From contig JALJEE010000671.1 of assembly GCA_023231475.1 (NCBI GenBank), forward strand, positions 1 to 24,677: 24,677 nucleotides of DNA, written 5' to 3'. Of the stretch, positions 22,440 to 24,677 are shown one piece after another. The notes below the pieces were generated by a model. That model had not been told where the DNA came from and did not search any database. It saw nothing but the letters and a program-made list of their open reading frames with translations. Every line of letters begins with the position of its first letter. Position 1 is the first letter of the stretch. This DNA is from Seison nebaliae. Lineage: Eukaryota > Rotifera > Pararotatoria > Seisonacea > Seisonidae. The position numbers and the translations under genes were made by a program.

Positions 22440-23140
22440 TCTCAATTGATATCCATAATATCACTTTCCTCTCTCTCAACACACATGGTTCTACCAACCT
22501 CCGATCTTCTATTTCCTTTTTCTCTCACTTTGACATAATCTTCTACCAAGAGACTTGGCTAGTTGGCTCGAAACCATCTTGGCTCGAAGTGGCTGATCAT
22601 CTATGTTTCAGTACCTCCGCTACCTGCTGGAAAACCTTCCGCGAAAATCCTTCTTCTCTCAACCGCGAACATCATCTATAATCTCGGAAGTTGTTCCGCA
22701 GAGCCGTGAGAAAGTGTGTCAGGGATCATTTTCACGGCATGCTCCGTAACGCTTCTCTTTCTTCCCATCCTTCGAATATTTGGAAATTAATAACTAATCG
22801 CTTCTCCAACTCATCGACATCTTCTCTTTCTACCTACTCCTTCGCGGAATACTTCGGCTCCTATATGTACCGCACCTCCATTATACCCTACGTCTGCCCT
22901 ATCGTCAATGTCCAATTCGATTTTTTCACTCCTCAAGAAATTTTCAAATCTATTCAGGCTCTCGAAGATACTAAGGCTAAGTTTCGATAATGTTTGCATT
23001 AAATTGGTGCAACACTTACTTCCATCTCTCGTTATTACATTTTCTATGATTCTTTTAAAATATTTCATCATATTGAGAATTTTCCTATTGAACTGTCTTC
23101 TTTTATCGCCATTAAAAATTAATAAAAAGGATTTTTCTAT
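22440..23140 (+). mobile_element. Decayed LINE: endonuclease start joined to linker/RT start
   Basis: From 22440 a frame reads HNITFLSLNTHGSTNL then DIIFYQETWL, the opening of an apurinic-type endonuclease (LN.G and QETWL blocks). Soon after, in another frame, FRRAVRKCVRDHF, SNIWKLITNRF and FAEYFGSYM resemble the segment between endonuclease and RT, and from about 22950 FDNVCIKLVQHLLPSL and later LSPLKINKK resemble the first RT blocks. The catalytic middle of the endonuclease is absent, so the copy has an internal deletion plus at least two frame changes. It lies about 200 bp upstream of the FIGNL1 start. Whether it belongs to the same family as the three minus-strand pieces is unknown because they do not overlap. 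Confidence 0.72.
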
Positions 23141-23562
23141 TAGTATTTCTTCAATAAATATTCTCTAATTTCCATATTATTGCTCATGTTCCCGAATATT
23201 TATGAGATGAAATTGACATTTATAAAAACCTCATCGCTGATAACATGTACATTGATTTGTCATTTTCTTTTTAATTTACTCGGAAGAAATTTGAGTATAA
23301 AACAAATTAAAAAATGTTTCAAATTTATTTTCAAGGAACAAGGTCAAATTAACATAAGATAAATCGTCTATCATTGACGATTCATAATTTATCGATATAT
23401 TTTCGTATTTTCTAGTTCTAAATAGGAAAAACTCGATTGTTTTTTGTTTTCATTCCGGAGAGTTTCTATCAATTCCATTCATAAATGTTGTTTCAGTTAA
23501 TTGACTCTTCTTTTTTTCTTGGCTTCTAATGAGATACTTTGATAATTTGGAGACATTGTGAG

Positions 23563-23620
23563 TCTAATACGTCCATCTTTGGTGTAACGCCAATCAATAT
23601 TCCAAATTATTTAAATTTAT
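23563..23620 (+). repeat. 58-bp diverged direct repeat, unit 1
   Basis: This unit matches 23870-23927 in the same orientation at 50 of 58 positions, centred on 'caatcaatatt'. Flanks do not match, and the spacing is 307 bp. It may be a remnant of an unrecognised dispersed element. Confidence 0.7.
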
Positions 23621-23869
23621 TATACTGATAAATAAAATATTATTCAAAAGTTATTAAAGTAATTGCTAACTTCCCTCTTTTTTTGAACTGTCATTGTACT
23701 ATAGCTTATAAAATTTAATCTTCGTTAAATTCGAAATCTATTTAACAATTGAACATTTATTGCATATTATTGTTCACAATTAAATTGTATAATTCGCATT
23801 AATTAGAGTGCAAATAATCAAATAATATTTCCCTTCTATATTCCAATTTGTTCTATGTACCTTCTAAAG

Positions 23870-23927
23870 TTTAATATGCCCATCCTTGGTGTAATAGCAA
23901 TCAATATTTCAAATTATTTAAATTTAT
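23870..23927 (+). repeat. 58-bp diverged direct repeat, unit 2
   Basis: Partner of 23563-23620; the 8 differences are all substitutions and there are no gaps. Confidence 0.7.
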
Positions 23928-24677
23928 CGTTTTATGAAGTTTCTTTGTTTCATCGATTCACTTTCTGGTTCATTTGTTACTTTTCTCCTCTTTCTTTCTT
24001 TATTTTCCAGAATATTTTTCTTCTGAGATGTCACAATCGTTCAATGTTTGCTTGAAATAATTTCTATGTAGAAACATAAAAATCCTTTATATGTTTTTGA
24101 ATCTTCTCAAAATAAATAGCCCAAAAAAAGCCCTTATATTTCCCCTTCGATTTAAATTCAATTTATCACGTATTAATTCTTTCCCAGCAGAAACTTCATT
24201 TTAACTGATTATTTGAGTATTGTATCAACTTCTAATCAATTTATACTTCTTCAACTATTAAAAAATTCATTAAATATTTATCAAAATAGAAAAAAAAATT
24301 ATTCACCGTTCACCATCATTCCCTCTGATTGATGACGAAATTCCCTTGTAGTTGACAGATTGTATAGATTTATAAATTGCAGGACATAAGAAGATTGGAA
24401 TATATCTTCATATATAAGTTTCTTCGGTTCTTGAAATTCTTGAAAAACCCTTATATCATTATATTATTATGTCTACTTCATATCTTATTAAAACTGCAGA
24501 AAGAAAATATCAAATTATTTCAAAAGAAGATAAATTGTAAACTTTGATGAAGAAATTTCTTCAATAAAAAGAGGATTTTTAAATTAATATAATTTCTATT
24601 TTACCAATTGTGCAATTTCGTTTTTTGTAAAATTTGATTATTCATTTGATGTTGAACTGTTTTCGATGATTCACAAA

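Larger units (their letters stand above)
23141..24677. other. AT-rich intergenic tail
   Basis: About 1.5 kb of very AT-rich DNA up to the right edge. Apart from the 58-bp repeat pair described separately I see no gene, RNA or element. Open frames here (for example 23855-24055) show no family features and are of a length expected by chance. Confidence 0.5.

Overview
This is a eukaryotic, animal-type window: about 30% GC, intron-containing genes with very short introns (mostly 40-62 nt), U1 snRNA genes and LINE fragments. The genes (HSD17B10, CATSPERG, NOC4L, G6PD, MZT1, UAP56/DDX39B, FIGNL1) are all typical metazoan orthologs. A CatSper gamma subunit implies flagellated sperm and argues against nematodes. 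The species cannot be named from the sequence; a compact-genome invertebrate is the best description.

Layout: 1-260 LINE pieces; 1177-2029 (+) HSD17B10; 2450-3165 (-) LINE 3' end; about 3340-3560 (-) decayed partial copy of CATSPERG; 3794-11923 (-) CATSPERG in 21 exons, whose two long introns each hold a U1 snRNA gene (6576-6739 on +, 8281-8439 on -), one of them also a second LINE 3' end; 12088-13668 (+) NOC4L, one exon, divergent from CATSPERG across 164 bp; 13948-15854 (-) G6PD, 5 exons; 16157-16327 (-) MZT1; 17642-19070 (+) UAP56, 4 exons; 20124-22234 (-) FIGNL1, 10 exons; 22440-about 23140 (+) another decayed LINE; then AT-rich DNA with one diverged 58-bp direct repeat.

The main discovery concerns splicing. 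I rebuilt 38 introns by hand, joining exons by reading frame and, for the five multi-exon genes, by agreement with conserved protein families. 37 of the 38 begin GTT and one begins GTC. None has the usual purine at intron position +3 (GTA/GTG). In the same window, one U1 snRNA gene has the 5' end AUACUAACCUG instead of the near-universal AUACUUACCUG. The changed base, U1 position 6, is the one that pairs with intron position +3, and A at that place pairs with U. The second U1 gene keeps the standard 5' end but has a changed U1A-binding loop. This looks like co-evolution of a 5' splice-site consensus (GUUAGU) with its U1 snRNA, with a standard-type U1 paralog kept beside it.

The genes themselves do not form an operon or pathway; neighbours are mostly divergent or convergent housekeeping genes. 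CATSPERG is the exception: a sperm-specific gene with an unusually long predicted cytoplasmic tail, a relic partial duplicate just downstream, and nested RNA genes.
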